Below are positions 1-8,720 of a stretch of 64,000 nt of DNA, in pieces. The notes under the pieces were generated by a model that did not search any database, had not been told where the DNA came from, and saw only the letters and a program-made list of their open reading frames with translations. The stretch is from Bacteroidales bacterium. GTDB lineage: Bacteria; Bacteroidota; Bacteroidia; Bacteroidales; UBA932. The DNA lies in assembly GCA_017549145.1 (NCBI GenBank), contig JAFYVM010000050.1, positions 1-64,000 on the forward strand, given 5' to 3'. The position numbers and the translations under genes are program-made. Each line of letters opens with the position of its first letter. The stretch's first letter is position 1.

Positions 1-1
1 G

Positions 2-691
2 ATAGCAACTATCCGCAACGCAAGGGGCGGTAATATGCCAGATGTTTTAAAAGCGGCTCTAGATTGCGAAAAATTTGGTGCACAAGGCATTACAGTTCAC
101 CCAAGACCAGATGAAAGACACATCAGATATAAAGATGTAACCGATCTTAAACCGCTGCTTACAACAGAGTTCAATATAGAAGGAAATCCTATTGATTCGT
201 TCACAGAACTTGTGCTTAGCGTTAATCCTGCACAAGTAACACTAGTTCCAGATGCAGCAAATGTTCTAACATCAAATGCAGGATGGGATACAATCACACA
301 TAAAAAATACCTTCAAGATATTTGCAAAAAATTCAAAGACGCAGGAATTAGAGTATCGATTTTTGTAGACCCTGTAGAGGAGATAATCAAACACGCTGCA
401 GAGACAGGTTGCGACAGAGTGGAGCTTTATACAGAAGCATACGCAAGCGGCTACCACAAAAACAGAGAACAAGCCATTGAGCCATACTACAAAGCAGCTT
501 TGGCAGCTAAAGAGTGCGGTTTGGGACTAAACGCAGGTCACGATTTGAACTTGGATAACCTTAAATATTTTGCCCAAACAATCCCTGGTTTATTGGAAGT
601 TTCTATAGGCCATGCCCTTATATGTGATGCACTTTATTTAGGATTGGAGAATACTATTGCTGCTTATCGCAGGGAATTATCCAATTTTTAA
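2..691 (+). CDS. pdxJ: Pyridoxine 5'-phosphate synthase, copy 1 (5' end cut by window edge)
   Basis: PdxJ condenses 1-deoxy-D-xylulose 5-phosphate with 3-amino-2-oxopropyl phosphate to pyridoxine 5'-phosphate in the cytosol (DXP-dependent vitamin B6 route). The frame is open from base 2, and the first residues ([11 protein letters not shown]) align with residues 11-21 of the second PdxJ in this window, so about ten N-terminal residues lie outside. The family segments [33 protein letters not shown] and SIGHALI are all present and the C-terminus is complete. Codon use differs from the rest of the window: by hand count all 14 lysines are AAA and the glutamines are CAA, whereas neighbouring genes mostly use AAG and CAG. 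It sits directly before an apparent sequence junction. I infer that it comes from another genome (assembly chimera) or from horizontal transfer. Confidence 0.93.
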   Translation: MATIRNARGGNMPDVLKAALDCEKFGAQGITVHPRPDERHIRYKDVTDLKPLLTTEFNIEGNPIDSFTELVLSVNPAQVTLVPDAANVLTSNAGWDTITHKKYLQDICKKFKDAGIRVSIFVDPVEEIIKHAAETGCDRVELYTEAYASGYHKNREQAIEPYYKAALAAKECGLGLNAGHDLNLDNLKYFAQTIPGLLEVSIGHALICDALYLGLENTIAAYRRELSNF

Positions 692-741
692 TTATATTTG
701 CCCGTTAATTTTCAGGAAATAATCAAATAACAATAATAAAA

Positions 742-864
742 ATGAAAAAAACACTATCTATCTTAGCGGTTATTGTTTCTGCCGCACCCCTGGCCGCAGG
801 GGGAGGGGCCCACGTAGTGGGAGGGGTTGTTTTGCAAACCGCAAACACCACCCGTGAACTGTAG
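742..864 (+). pseudogene. Orphan signal-peptide start at a sequence junction
   Basis: A 40-codon ORF begins with a convincing secretion signal (MKKTLSILAVIVSA) 50 bases after pdxJ copy 1. It then runs straight into the GC-rich repeat at 787-826 and ends at a TAG inside what reads, on the other strand, as truB. The first 14 codons look like the start of an exported protein whose body is missing. This fits a break or misjoin at about 780-790. No function can be assigned. Confidence 0.45.
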
Positions 865-1452
865 CAATTCCAACTCTGTGATATTAATCTTTGACACCCT
901 CAACAACTGCTCAGCAGCCGTATCCAGTTCAGAGTTTTGTTCTGAGCTACTTTCACTATTGGCCTTGTAGAGCTTTCGAGCTAACTCGTAGGCGCGGACG
1001 CCGTCAACAGACTTGGCAGAGAAAAGAGGTGCAATCTGATCCTGTTCACCGATAAAGCCAGGAAGAGCATTCTCTACGGACTCTGCGCTGATATGTTCAT
1101 GAGGGAAGAACCTGTCAATCTCTTTTTCGAGGTCGTATGATGGAGTTGTTGCACCGAATGTAACTCCGGCAACGTACTCCTTGTCATGTGACTGAAGTTC
1201 CTCGGCAAGTTTGGTAGCCTTTCCGATGCATACCAGAAGCACTCCTGTGGCCAATGGGTCAAGTGTGCCGGCATGTCCTACCTTAAGATTCTTCTTGCCG
1301 AAATGACGGATAGCGGCGTACTTGACCTTTCTGATCACGTCCGCCGATGTCCATCTATATGGTTTTTCTATGGGGATGATAATCCCCTCCGGATAGTCAG
1401 CTATGTCTCTTGTAAGAGGTGCCGAATCCGGAGTTAAAATCAAAGCTTCCAA
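763..1452 (-). pseudogene. truB: tRNA pseudouridine-55 synthase, C-terminus lost
   Basis: TruB isomerises U55 in the T-loop of tRNAs. The N-terminal part is clear: KPYRWTSADVIRKVK, the catalytic-Asp motif GHAGTLDPLATGVL near residues 59-72, then KEYVAGVTFGATTPSYD and FSAKSVDGVRAYELAR. After roughly residue 199 the frame enters a Gly/Pro/Cys-rich tail that is simply a translation of the repeat at 787-826. The conserved C-terminal segment around KGTYIR, present in TruB generally, is absent. The reading frame is 229 codons, near the family's usual length, but its last 30 or so residues are not TruB. The start lies 6 bases after the rpiB stop, so the two are probably cotranscribed. TruB is rarely dispensable, so I infer an assembly break rather than a living truncated gene. 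Confidence 0.8.
787..826. repeat. REP-like GC-rich double hairpin at the junction
   Basis: Two adjacent small palindromes are visible: CCCCTG-GCCG-CAGGGG (787-802) and CCCAC-GTA-GTGGG (809-821). Both sit in a G/C-rich block unlike the AT-rich surroundings. The block lies where the truB frame loses homology and where the orphan signal-peptide ORF ends. It resembles dispersed intergenic repeats of bacterial genomes, which are common sites of misassembly. No second copy was noticed in this window. Confidence 0.55.
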
Positions 1453-1458
1453 ATTGGA

Positions 1459-1890
1459 TTATTTACAAGGTATTTTATCGATACGATTCTGGTGACGTCC
1501 GCCTTCGAACTCCTCAGTGAGCCAAGCGTCTGTAATCTCAAGAACAGTCTCGAAAGGAATGAAACGAGCTGGCATTACGAGAACGTTAGCATTGTTGTGC
1601 TGCTTGATAAGCTTTCCGATTTCAGCTGACCAGCAGAGACCTGCGCGGATGCCCTGATGTTTGTTAAGGGCCATCTGCATTCCGTTTCCTGTTCCACAGA
1701 ATGCGATTCCAAGGTCAACTTCACCGTTCTCTACTGCAGTAGCGAGAGGGTGAGCGACATCTGGATAGTCCATGCTATCTGTCGTGTCAGTTCCGAAGTT
1801 AACCATTTCGTAACCCTTACCAGTGAGATATTCTACCAGTTTGTTCTTGTACTCCACACCTGCGTGGTCGTTAGCGATACCGATTTTCAT
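1459..1890 (-). CDS. rpiB: Ribose-5-phosphate isomerase B
   Basis: RpiB interconverts ribose 5-phosphate and ribulose 5-phosphate in the pentose phosphate pathway. The 143-residue protein has the usual family length (RpiB/LacA/LacB). Visible landmarks are the N-terminal DHAG (residues 8-11), the active-site cysteine in FCGTGNGM (Cys65) and the HNNANVLVMPARF block from His98, which contributes to ring opening and substrate binding. The start ATG is the first residue of the conserved N-terminal strand. The gene is transcribed toward truB with a 6-base gap and diverges from the ECF sigma gene. A TAnnTTTG element at 1920-1927 on the minus strand fits its promoter. Confidence 0.93.
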   Translation of the reverse strand: MKIGIANDHAGVEYKNKLVEYLTGKGYEMVNFGTDTTDSMDYPDVAHPLATAVENGEVDLGIAFCGTGNGMQMALNKHQGIRAGLCWSAEIGKLIKQHNNANVLVMPARFIPFETVLEITDAWLTEEFEGGRHQNRIDKIPCK

Positions 1891-1919
1891 GATTCTAGAT
1901 GTTATTTCATTTTGCGCTG

Positions 1920-1927
1920 CAAATTTA
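1920..1927 (-). promoter_or_regulatory. Putative -7 element (TAAATTTG) for rpiB
   Basis: The minus strand reads TAAATTTG, matching the Bacteroidota consensus TAnnTTTG, about 30 bases before the rpiB start codon. No clear -33 element was seen. Confidence 0.5.
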
Positions 1928-1960
1928 AACTCTTTTTTATCGTTATAAAAAAAACATTCA

Positions 1961-1968
1961 TATATTTG
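1961..1968 (+). promoter_or_regulatory. Putative -7 element (TATATTTG) for the ECF sigma gene
   Basis: TATATTTG matches TAnnTTTG and ends only six bases before the ATG at 1975, which would give a very short or absent 5' leader. It lies back-to-back with the rpiB promoter. Confidence 0.5.
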
Positions 1969-1974
1969 TCTTAT

Positions 1975-2544
1975 ATGATAAGTGATGTAGAACTGATAGA
2001 GAAGCTGAATAAGTCAGACAAGAACTCGTTTGAAGTTCTTTATGAAAAATATGTGGGTATGGTTTACAGTTTTCTTCATTCTGTTTTGAAGGATGAAATA
2101 CTTGCAGAGGACCTTACTCAGTGGTGCTTTATGCAGTTGTGGGAATATCGCGAATCAATTTCTTCTGAAAGAAACCTCCCTGCATGGTTATATGTGACTG
2201 CGAGAAATGCAGCTTATAAAGAGGCACGTAAACTATTGACTGCCACGAGGTATATCGAACTCTATTCTCAAGAATCAGTTGATCTTCCTGTTGAACGAAC
2301 AGCAAATCAGGATATGAAGATCATAATGAGAGAGATAGCAAAATATGTTGATATGCTTCCGGAGTCTCGAAAGAGAATATTTGTAATGCGTTCAGTGGAA
2401 GGGAAGTCTGTGTCTGAAATAGCCTCAGAACTGGCTCTTTCCCCTAAAACTGTCGAGACTCAGATTGCCAGAGCTAAGTCATTTATAAGACAGCATGTTT
2501 CAAAACTTCTTTTCGTGGCATTCGTTTTAGGTTCAGTTATGTAA
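1975..2544 (+). CDS. ECF-type RNA polymerase sigma-70 factor (FecI-like)
   Basis: This is an extracytoplasmic-function sigma factor of the Bacteroidota FecI/RpoE type that usually activates an adjacent susCD locus. The protein is 189 residues. Region 2 covers about residues 10-75 with DLTQWCFMQLWEY as the core-binding/-10 segment, and region 4 covers about 125-175 with the helix-turn-helix MRSVEGKSVSEIASELALS. The frame is open further upstream, but family similarity starts at the ATG at 1975 and a -7 box lies just before it, so that start is preferred. The C-terminus ends in a hydrophobic stretch (LLFVAFVLG). The fecR-type anti-sigma gene follows after 58 bases, giving the usual regulator pair for the downstream SusC/SusD genes. 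Confidence 0.9.
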   Translation: MISDVELIEKLNKSDKNSFEVLYEKYVGMVYSFLHSVLKDEILAEDLTQWCFMQLWEYRESISSERNLPAWLYVTARNAAYKEARKLLTATRYIELYSQESVDLPVERTANQDMKIIMREIAKYVDMLPESRKRIFVMRSVEGKSVSEIASELALSPKTVETQIARAKSFIRQHVSKLLFVAFVLGSVM

Positions 2545-2602
2545 TCAAGGTTAATTTTTTTGTTTTGCTTGTAGGGGATTTCTCAACAAGTGGATACATT
2601 AT

Positions 2603-3577
2603 ATGGTTATGATTATGAGTAGTTCAATATTTGATAGATTTTTCAGTGGAACTTCCACTGCGGAAGATCATGATGCCTTAGGTTCAATATTTGAAAACGG
2701 GGATGATCGTCTATTTGATGAGTATTGTAGAGACAAGTGGGGAAGTGAGTGTGTTGAGATTCCAGATGCTGATCGTGACCGCATGAAGAAGGAAATGATG
2801 AATCGAATTGCTGCACATGAGAAAAAGGCAGTGAGAAAAGTGCTGGTCAGACGTTTTAGTAGAGTAGCTGCTGCGGCTGCGATAGCTGCTGTAGTTATCA
2901 TTGGTAGCTTGTATATTCTCCGCCCTTCTCAGCCAGAGGTCTTTGAGGTCATTGCGGATCGTGGACAGAAGAGTACGTTGACTCTACCTGATGGAAGCCG
3001 TGTCTGGATAAATTCAGCAAGTTCTGTGTCCTACACAGCAGACTATAATGTCAAGGATAGAAATGTATATTTGAAGGGAGAGGCGTTTTTCGAGGTTGCT
3101 TCATGTAAGGATCTTCCTTTTGTTGTACACGCTCAGAATTTGAAGGTTACAGCGTTAGGTACTAAATTCAATGTAAGAGCATATTCGGAAGATCAGTCTG
3201 TTTTGACCACGTTGGTTGAGGGAAAGGTGTCTGCGACGGCGGGTGAGAATAGCCAGATTCTATTGCCAAATCAGGAAGCTGTTTATGATAAGGTGTCCGG
3301 ACAGATCAGCAAGGCGGATGTACAAGATGATGCTCATGCCGTACCATGGATGCAGAACGGTATCCTTTTCCAGGATAATTCACTCGAGGAAATTGCAGTC
3401 ATTCTTGAGAGAATGTATAATGTTAATATTGTCTTCGAAGATGAGCAGGTCAAGAAGTATTCTTATACCGGCTTGATTAGAAATAATTCACTGTCAAATA
3501 TTCTTGATTTGATTTCGGGAACATCTCCTGTGAATTATACAATGACAACAGATACCATTAAATTCTATATGGATTGA
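2603..3577 (+). CDS. FecR-family anti-sigma factor
   Basis: This inner-membrane anti-sigma factor receives a signal from the STN domain of the cognate outer-membrane transporter and controls the ECF sigma factor encoded upstream. Its 324 residues comprise a cytoplasmic N-terminal region (about 1-87), one transmembrane helix (about 88-106, Ala/Val/Ile-rich), the periplasmic FecR domain with RGQKSTLTLPDGSRVWINS from residue 120, and a C-terminal domain of the DUF4974 type (about 250-320). Three in-frame ATGs lie at 2603, 2609 and 2615; the last gives MSSSIFDRFF and is equally plausible. The SusC gene with an N-terminal STN domain follows directly, completing the FecI/FecR/transporter set. Confidence 0.9.
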   Translation: MVMIMSSSIFDRFFSGTSTAEDHDALGSIFENGDDRLFDEYCRDKWGSECVEIPDADRDRMKKEMMNRIAAHEKKAVRKVLVRRFSRVAAAAAIAAVVIIGSLYILRPSQPEVFEVIADRGQKSTLTLPDGSRVWINSASSVSYTADYNVKDRNVYLKGEAFFEVASCKDLPFVVHAQNLKVTALGTKFNVRAYSEDQSVLTTLVEGKVSATAGENSQILLPNQEAVYDKVSGQISKADVQDDAHAVPWMQNGILFQDNSLEEIAVILERMYNVNIVFEDEQVKKYSYTGLIRNNSLSNILDLISGTSPVNYTMTTDTIKFYMD

Positions 3578-3619
3578 TTTCCGGAAGAATTAAAGAGAAT
3601 AACACTAATAACTAAAAAT

Positions 3620-6600
3620 ATGAAGAAAGTACTGATCAGACTTGCCGTCTGTGTATTTCTCCTAGTTGTGGCTACCCCGTTGAAAGCCCAGGTCACAGTA
3701 GAGATAGATGGCATGCCTTTGACAGAGGCTCTGAAGAAACTGGAAGAACAAAGCGGGTATAGTTTCTTTTATAGTAATGTCCTTCCTAATAAGGATGCTC
3801 GTGTCAGTGTAAAAGCAATAAACAAGGACATTGCTTTCGTGATGAATAGTCTGCTTAGTGGACTTGATATTGCGTATGAGATCAAGAGTGATAAGCAGAT
3901 TACTCTTACCGCAAAGGTACACGATGAAGCGAAAGCAACTGCAAAATCAACAACTCCGACATCGAGGAGAATTTCCGGTCTTGTTGTAGATACGGAAGGT
4001 CTGCCTGTAATCGGAGCTGGAGTTATGATCGCAGGAAAGAATCAAGGTACAGTAACAGATGAAAGTGGTAAATGGACATTGAATCTTCAAGACGAAAATG
4101 TGACATTAGAGATTTCGGCAATGGGATACGCCTCACAGACCCTTTCAGTTGCTGGACGCACAAATTTTGATGTCGCACTTAGACCAGACACGCAATTCCT
4201 GGAGGAAGTTGTCGTAGTCGGCTATGGAACTCAGAAAAAAGTAAATCTCACAGGTTCTGTCTCTATGGTGGATAGCGAAGATATGGCAGCTCGTCCTATC
4301 TCAAGCCTTTCTTCAGGACTACAGGGAATGCTTCCAGGAGTGACAATCGTCAACTCTTCAGGACAGCCAGGTGCATCGAATACAACAATCAGAGTCAGAG
4401 GTATCGGTACAATCGGAAATGCGAACCCTCTTATTCTGATTGATGGAGTTGAGGGTGATATATCAGCAATTAATCCAGAAGATATCGAGAGTGTTTCAGT
4501 TCTCAAGGATGCAGCTTCTGCTGCAATCTATGGTGCGCGTGCTGCCAATGGAGTTCTTTTGGTAACAACTAAGAAGACTCATAGCGCAGGTACCGGTACT
4601 ACAAGGGTGAGCCTCGGAGCCTATGTGGGCTTCCAGACACCTACACGTCTGCCTGAGATGTGCGACGCAATTGAGTTTATGACTCTTGATAATGAGGCTA
4701 GACAGAATGTAGGTACAGCTAATGGTTGGGATCCTGAAGTACACTTCCCTAAAGTGCTCAATGGAACTGATCCAAACTATTTCGCTAACACAGATTGGCT
4801 CTCACAGGTAATCAATAAGGTAGCTCCGCAGCAGAACTATACTCTGTCCCTGAATGGAAGCCTTGGTTCAAGTGGCTATATGCTTTCGTATAGATATTTT
4901 GATCAGAAGGGATTGACAACAGGTTCTTCAACCGGTGAGCAGAGACATAATGTCCGTTTCAAGATCGATACTAAACTTATTGATCGATTGACGCTATCAT
5001 CCAATTTGAGTTATACTTCTCGTAAGGTGACTTCTCCAATCAACTCGCTTACAAGTGGTGGTGGAGCTATCTATAATGCAATGCGTATTGCTCCGAACGT
5101 ACCTGTAAAATATACAGACGGATCCTGGGCTTACGGCGGAGGAAATACAAATCCTGCTGCCATCCTCGAGGATGGAGGTCGTTCCGTAGCTCAGACTGAA
5201 GAGTTCTCACTTCTTGAGGTGCTTAAGCTTGATATTATCAAGGGCTGGGATGTAAGTGCAACATATAATCTTACATCGCTTAATGGCCTTCGCGACATCT
5301 TGAAGAAAACCATTACTTTCAGAAATCCGGAGAATCCTGGTGATGTGAATGTTTATGCAAGCCCGAATTCACTCAAGAATATTGATACTCGCAATCTGCA
5401 GCAGACATTCATTCTTCAGTCAAACTTCGACTTTACATTCGGTAAGAATAATATTAGTGGAGTAGCCGGTATGTCTCAGGAGTGGTATACTGGCCGTACT
5501 TTCGAGGCTTCAAGAACAAATTTGACAACCGAGAAGGATCCGACCCTCAATCTAGGTGATCCTAACTCAATGAGTAATGATGCGACTTATACAAGCTGGG
5601 CTCTTCGTTCGGGTTTTGCTCGTGTAAGCTACAATTATGATGAGCGTTACCTTGTTGAGGCAAACCTCCGATATGACCTCTCTTCCCGCTTCCATAAGGA
5701 TAATAGAGGTGGTCTTTTCCCTTCAATCTCCGGAGGTTGGAGACTTTCTGAGGAACCTTTCATGGCTTTTGCCAAGCCTCTTTTCGATAACATCAAGTTC
5801 CGCGCATCATGGGGTATGCTCGGTAACCAGTATGTAGGTTCGTCAGATTACCCATATCTATCAATCCTTCAGTCTTATACATCAGACCTTTCATTGATTG
5901 GAGGTTCTGCTACAACCGGATATGTTCAGTCAACTCTTGCAAATCCTAACCTTTCTTGGGAGAAGATCAAGATGTTTGACGTGGGATTGGATGTGGCAAT
6001 GCTTGAAAATAGACTTACTTTCAGCTTCGATTGGTATAATAAGAACACAGAGGGAATCCTTCTCAAGCTCAACTATCCTGCACAGATCGGTCCTAAGCCA
6101 TCAGAGCAGAATGCTGGTAAGGTAAACAATCGCGGTTGGGAACTTGACCTCAACTGGAGAGACCAGAGAGGAGAATTCTACTATGGCGTCGGATTCAATC
6201 TTTCTGATGTAAAGAATAGCATCGTAGATCTTGCAGGTAATGCTCCTGACCTCAGCGGTTATCAGATCAGAATGGTAGGCTATCCTATCGATGCATTCTA
6301 TGGTTACGTTGCTGACGGACTTATGACTCCTGAGGACTTCACAATCAGCGACACTCAGAATCATAACTATGCACTCCCTAAGATTCCTGTAATTCTTGGT
6401 AATGACTATCAGCCAGGTGATATCAAGTATAAAGATATCAGTGGACCAAATGGAGAGCCTGATGGACGTATTACTCCAGAGTATGACAAGGTGGTTCTTG
6501 GAAGCAATATTCCTAGATATACTTACTCTTTCAGAGGTGACCTTGCATGGAAGGGCCTTGATTTCAGTTTTGTAATTCAGGGAGTAGGAAAGTGTGACGG

Positions 6601-7000
6601 TTATCTTGAGGGAACTGCAAGACATGCGTTCCAGGATATGGCTGCATATCCTCAGAAGGTACATCTTCAGAGATATAATGTGGTAACGAATCCTGATCCT
6701 GACGCTGCTTATCCACGTCTTACTTATAATACTGGCTTCAACCAGAATACATTCTCGACGTATTGGATGGAGGATGCTTCATATCTTCGTCTGAAGAATG
6801 TTCAGCTTGGCTATACCTTCCCTGAGAAATGGATGAAGAAAGCCCGTATTGAGAAGATGAGAGTCTATGTGTCAGGTGATAACTTGGCGACAATCAGTAA
6901 GTTCTTCTACGCTTATGACCCAGAAACACCAGTGTCAAAGGGAGGATATTATCCTCAGATCAAGACCGTGGTAATGGGATTGAACATCACATTTAAATAG
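3620..7000 (+). CDS. susC: SusC-family TonB-dependent outer-membrane transporter with STN signalling domain
   Basis: It imports oligosaccharides (or other large nutrients) across the outer membrane using TonB energy. The 1126 residues hold, in order, a signal peptide (1-23), an STN domain (about 25-97) that contacts FecR, a carboxypeptidase-D-like regulatory domain (about 117-190), the SusC motif EEVVVVGYGTQKK (from residue 195), a plug domain with GTIGNANPLILIDG, and a long beta-barrel ending in the aromatic-rich C-terminus LNITFK. The STN domain marks it as a signalling transporter controlled by the ECF/FecR pair upstream. The susD gene starts 8 bases after its stop. The substrate is not readable from the barrel; the downstream GH89 enzymes suggest alpha-linked N-acetylglucosamine. 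Confidence 0.95.
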   Translation: MKKVLIRLAVCVFLLVVATPLKAQVTVEIDGMPLTEALKKLEEQSGYSFFYSNVLPNKDARVSVKAINKDIAFVMNSLLSGLDIAYEIKSDKQITLTAKVHDEAKATAKSTTPTSRRISGLVVDTEGLPVIGAGVMIAGKNQGTVTDESGKWTLNLQDENVTLEISAMGYASQTLSVAGRTNFDVALRPDTQFLEEVVVVGYGTQKKVNLTGSVSMVDSEDMAARPISSLSSGLQGMLPGVTIVNSSGQPGASNTTIRVRGIGTIGNANPLILIDGVEGDISAINPEDIESVSVLKDAASAAIYGARAANGVLLVTTKKTHSAGTGTTRVSLGAYVGFQTPTRLPEMCDAIEFMTLDNEARQNVGTANGWDPEVHFPKVLNGTDPNYFANTDWLSQVINKVAPQQNYTLSLNGSLGSSGYMLSYRYFDQKGLTTGSSTGEQRHNVRFKIDTKLIDRLTLSSNLSYTSRKVTSPINSLTSGGGAIYNAMRIAPNVPVKYTDGSWAYGGGNTNPAAILEDGGRSVAQTEEFSLLEVLKLDIIKGWDVSATYNLTSLNGLRDILKKTITFRNPENPGDVNVYASPNSLKNIDTRNLQQTFILQSNFDFTFGKNNISGVAGMSQEWYTGRTFEASRTNLTTEKDPTLNLGDPNSMSNDATYTSWALRSGFARVSYNYDERYLVEANLRYDLSSRFHKDNRGGLFPSISGGWRLSEEPFMAFAKPLFDNIKFRASWGMLGNQYVGSSDYPYLSILQSYTSDLSLIGGSATTGYVQSTLANPNLSWEKIKMFDVGLDVAMLENRLTFSFDWYNKNTEGILLKLNYPAQIGPKPSEQNAGKVNNRGWELDLNWRDQRGEFYYGVGFNLSDVKNSIVDLAGNAPDLSGYQIRMVGYPIDAFYGYVADGLMTPEDFTISDTQNHNYALPKIPVILGNDYQPGDIKYKDISGPNGEPDGRITPEYDKVVLGSNIPRYTYSFRGDLAWKGLDFSFVIQGVGKCDGYLEGTARHAFQDMAAYPQKVHLQRYNVVTNPDPDAAYPRLTYNTGFNQNTFSTYWMEDASYLRLKNVQLGYTFPEKWMKKARIEKMRVYVSGDNLATISKFFYAYDPETPVSKGGYYPQIKTVVMGLNITFK

Positions 7001-7008
7001 GACTGGAT

Positions 7009-8706
7009 ATGAAAAGGATATTTCAATATATGGCTATGGCAGCATTTGCTGTGATGACTCTTGCTGCCTGCAACGATGAATTCCTTGACAGAATGCCTCA
7101 TGATGAAATGACAGATGCAAACTTCTGGCAGACAGAGGCTCATGTGGTGAGTGTTGCAAATACATTCACATCTGCACTTCAGGGAAAATATTGGCTCAAT
7201 ATTACAGAGATTATGGCTGATAGCGCTCCGTGGGCAGTTACAACGGCATTCAGAACTATCGGTGCTGGTAACTTTACCACTGAGACATCTCAGATTAACT
7301 CTCTTTGGGTGACAGCATACACAGGTATCGGACGTGTAAACTATTTCCTTAACAACTATCATAGAGCCGAGAAGGTTGATCCTAAGGTACTTGCAAGATA
7401 TGCGGCAGAGGCTTATTTCTATAGGGCATACAACTATTGGGTGCTTACATCTTATTTCGGAGATGTGCCTTATATCACAGATGAGTTGAATGTGGATTCG
7501 CCTGACGTATACCGTGGTAGAGACCCTAGAGCAACAGTAATTGCAAACGTTACAAAAGATTTGGAAGATCATTATCAGGACCTTCCAGAGTATATCGTAG
7601 CTGGTTCTGCTGAGTTTGGACGAGTTTCTCAGTGTGCAGCTTTGGCTTTGCTTTCAAGAATTTATCTCTACAATGAGATGTATGATGAGGATGTCAGTGC
7701 TGCTGAGAGAGCAATGGCTAATTCGTATCATGCTCTCTATTCAACAGGAAATCCGGATGTGGATTATGTAAATCTCTTCAACTGGACTGGTCGTGCTTCC
7801 AGGAATGCTTTGAACAAGGAGACCCTTCTTGCTTTCGTTTACAACTACGACCTTGGTGAGTCTGCAAGAACATCACACAATCTTTCGAGAGAGTGCTGGG
7901 TACCTGGAGACTATGCTCGTTTCGTTCCTACAAACAGTATGATCGAGGCTTACCTTACAAAGGACGGACAGATCTGGGATCCTTCCACTGTAAATACATA
8001 TGAGGATGTGTTTAAGGACAGAGATCCACGAATGACTCAGTCTATTCTTCCTCCTGATACTCCTTGGGAGGGTGGTAAGAGTGCAGACCTTCTCAGCACA
8101 GACGATAAGATCTATACATATCCGCTCTTGACAAACGACAAGACAGCAGCAATGACATACTCAGGTTATTATATGAGAAAGTATGTTGAGCCTTCGACTG
8201 TCAAGTATGTAGGACATGATGATAATGACCTTATAATGATTCGTTACGCTGAGGTTCTTCTTAACTATGCTGAAGCAAAAGAAAGACTCGGACAGCTTAC
8301 TCAGGCAGATCTTGACAAGTCTATCAATCTGCTCCGTAACCGAGTTGGAATGGTGCATATGGAGCTTGATAAACTTCCGGCAGGTTCAGATATCAGAACA
8401 GAGATTCAGAGAGAAAGACGTGTTGAGCTATTCTTCGAAGGACATCGTTATTTCGATATCATCAGATGGAAACAGGGTCACCTTCTTGGTGAGGACCTCC
8501 TAGGAGTAAATAAGAGATGGCTTGATCAGAGCAGATTGGCGGTTAATCTTGCAGGTCTTACTTGGAAGACAAAGAATGGTCAGCAGTACCTTTTGATCGA
8601 AGAGGGCAGAACATTTAAGCCAGAGAAACATTATCTGCTTCCAATTCCATTCAAGCAGATGCAGCTTAATCCGAATCTTGCTCCTCAGAACCCGGGATGG
8701 AACTAA
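7009..8706 (+). CDS. susD: SusD/RagB-family surface nutrient-binding lipoprotein
   Basis: SusD proteins are surface lipoproteins that form a lid on SusC and bind the glycan. The 565 residues begin with a lipoprotein signal (lipobox LAAC, Cys21) followed by NDEFLDRMPHDEMTD, the typical RagB/SusD start. TPR-like helical regions carry YFYRAYNYWVL and RYAEVLLNYAEAKERLGQ, and the C-terminal half has the family segment EIQRERRVELFFEGHRYFDIIRW, followed by YLLPIPFKQMQLNPNLAPQNPGW. It lies 8 bases after susC and is almost certainly cotranscribed with it. Confidence 0.95.
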   Translation: MKRIFQYMAMAAFAVMTLAACNDEFLDRMPHDEMTDANFWQTEAHVVSVANTFTSALQGKYWLNITEIMADSAPWAVTTAFRTIGAGNFTTETSQINSLWVTAYTGIGRVNYFLNNYHRAEKVDPKVLARYAAEAYFYRAYNYWVLTSYFGDVPYITDELNVDSPDVYRGRDPRATVIANVTKDLEDHYQDLPEYIVAGSAEFGRVSQCAALALLSRIYLYNEMYDEDVSAAERAMANSYHALYSTGNPDVDYVNLFNWTGRASRNALNKETLLAFVYNYDLGESARTSHNLSRECWVPGDYARFVPTNSMIEAYLTKDGQIWDPSTVNTYEDVFKDRDPRMTQSILPPDTPWEGGKSADLLSTDDKIYTYPLLTNDKTAAMTYSGYYMRKYVEPSTVKYVGHDDNDLIMIRYAEVLLNYAEAKERLGQLTQADLDKSINLLRNRVGMVHMELDKLPAGSDIRTEIQRERRVELFFEGHRYFDIIRWKQGHLLGEDLLGVNKRWLDQSRLAVNLAGLTWKTKNGQQYLLIEEGRTFKPEKHYLLPIPFKQMQLNPNLAPQNPGWN

Positions 8707-8720
8707 ACCATAATATAAAG

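Noticed and set aside
1657..1974. N-terminal extension of the ECF sigma ORF
   Set aside because: The extra 106 codons overlap rpiB on the opposite strand and show no sigma-factor similarity; the promoter box lies at 1961-1968.
6101..7572. Minus-strand ORFs opposite susC/susD
   Set aside because: They lie wholly inside well-supported genes in other frames and have no recognisable features.
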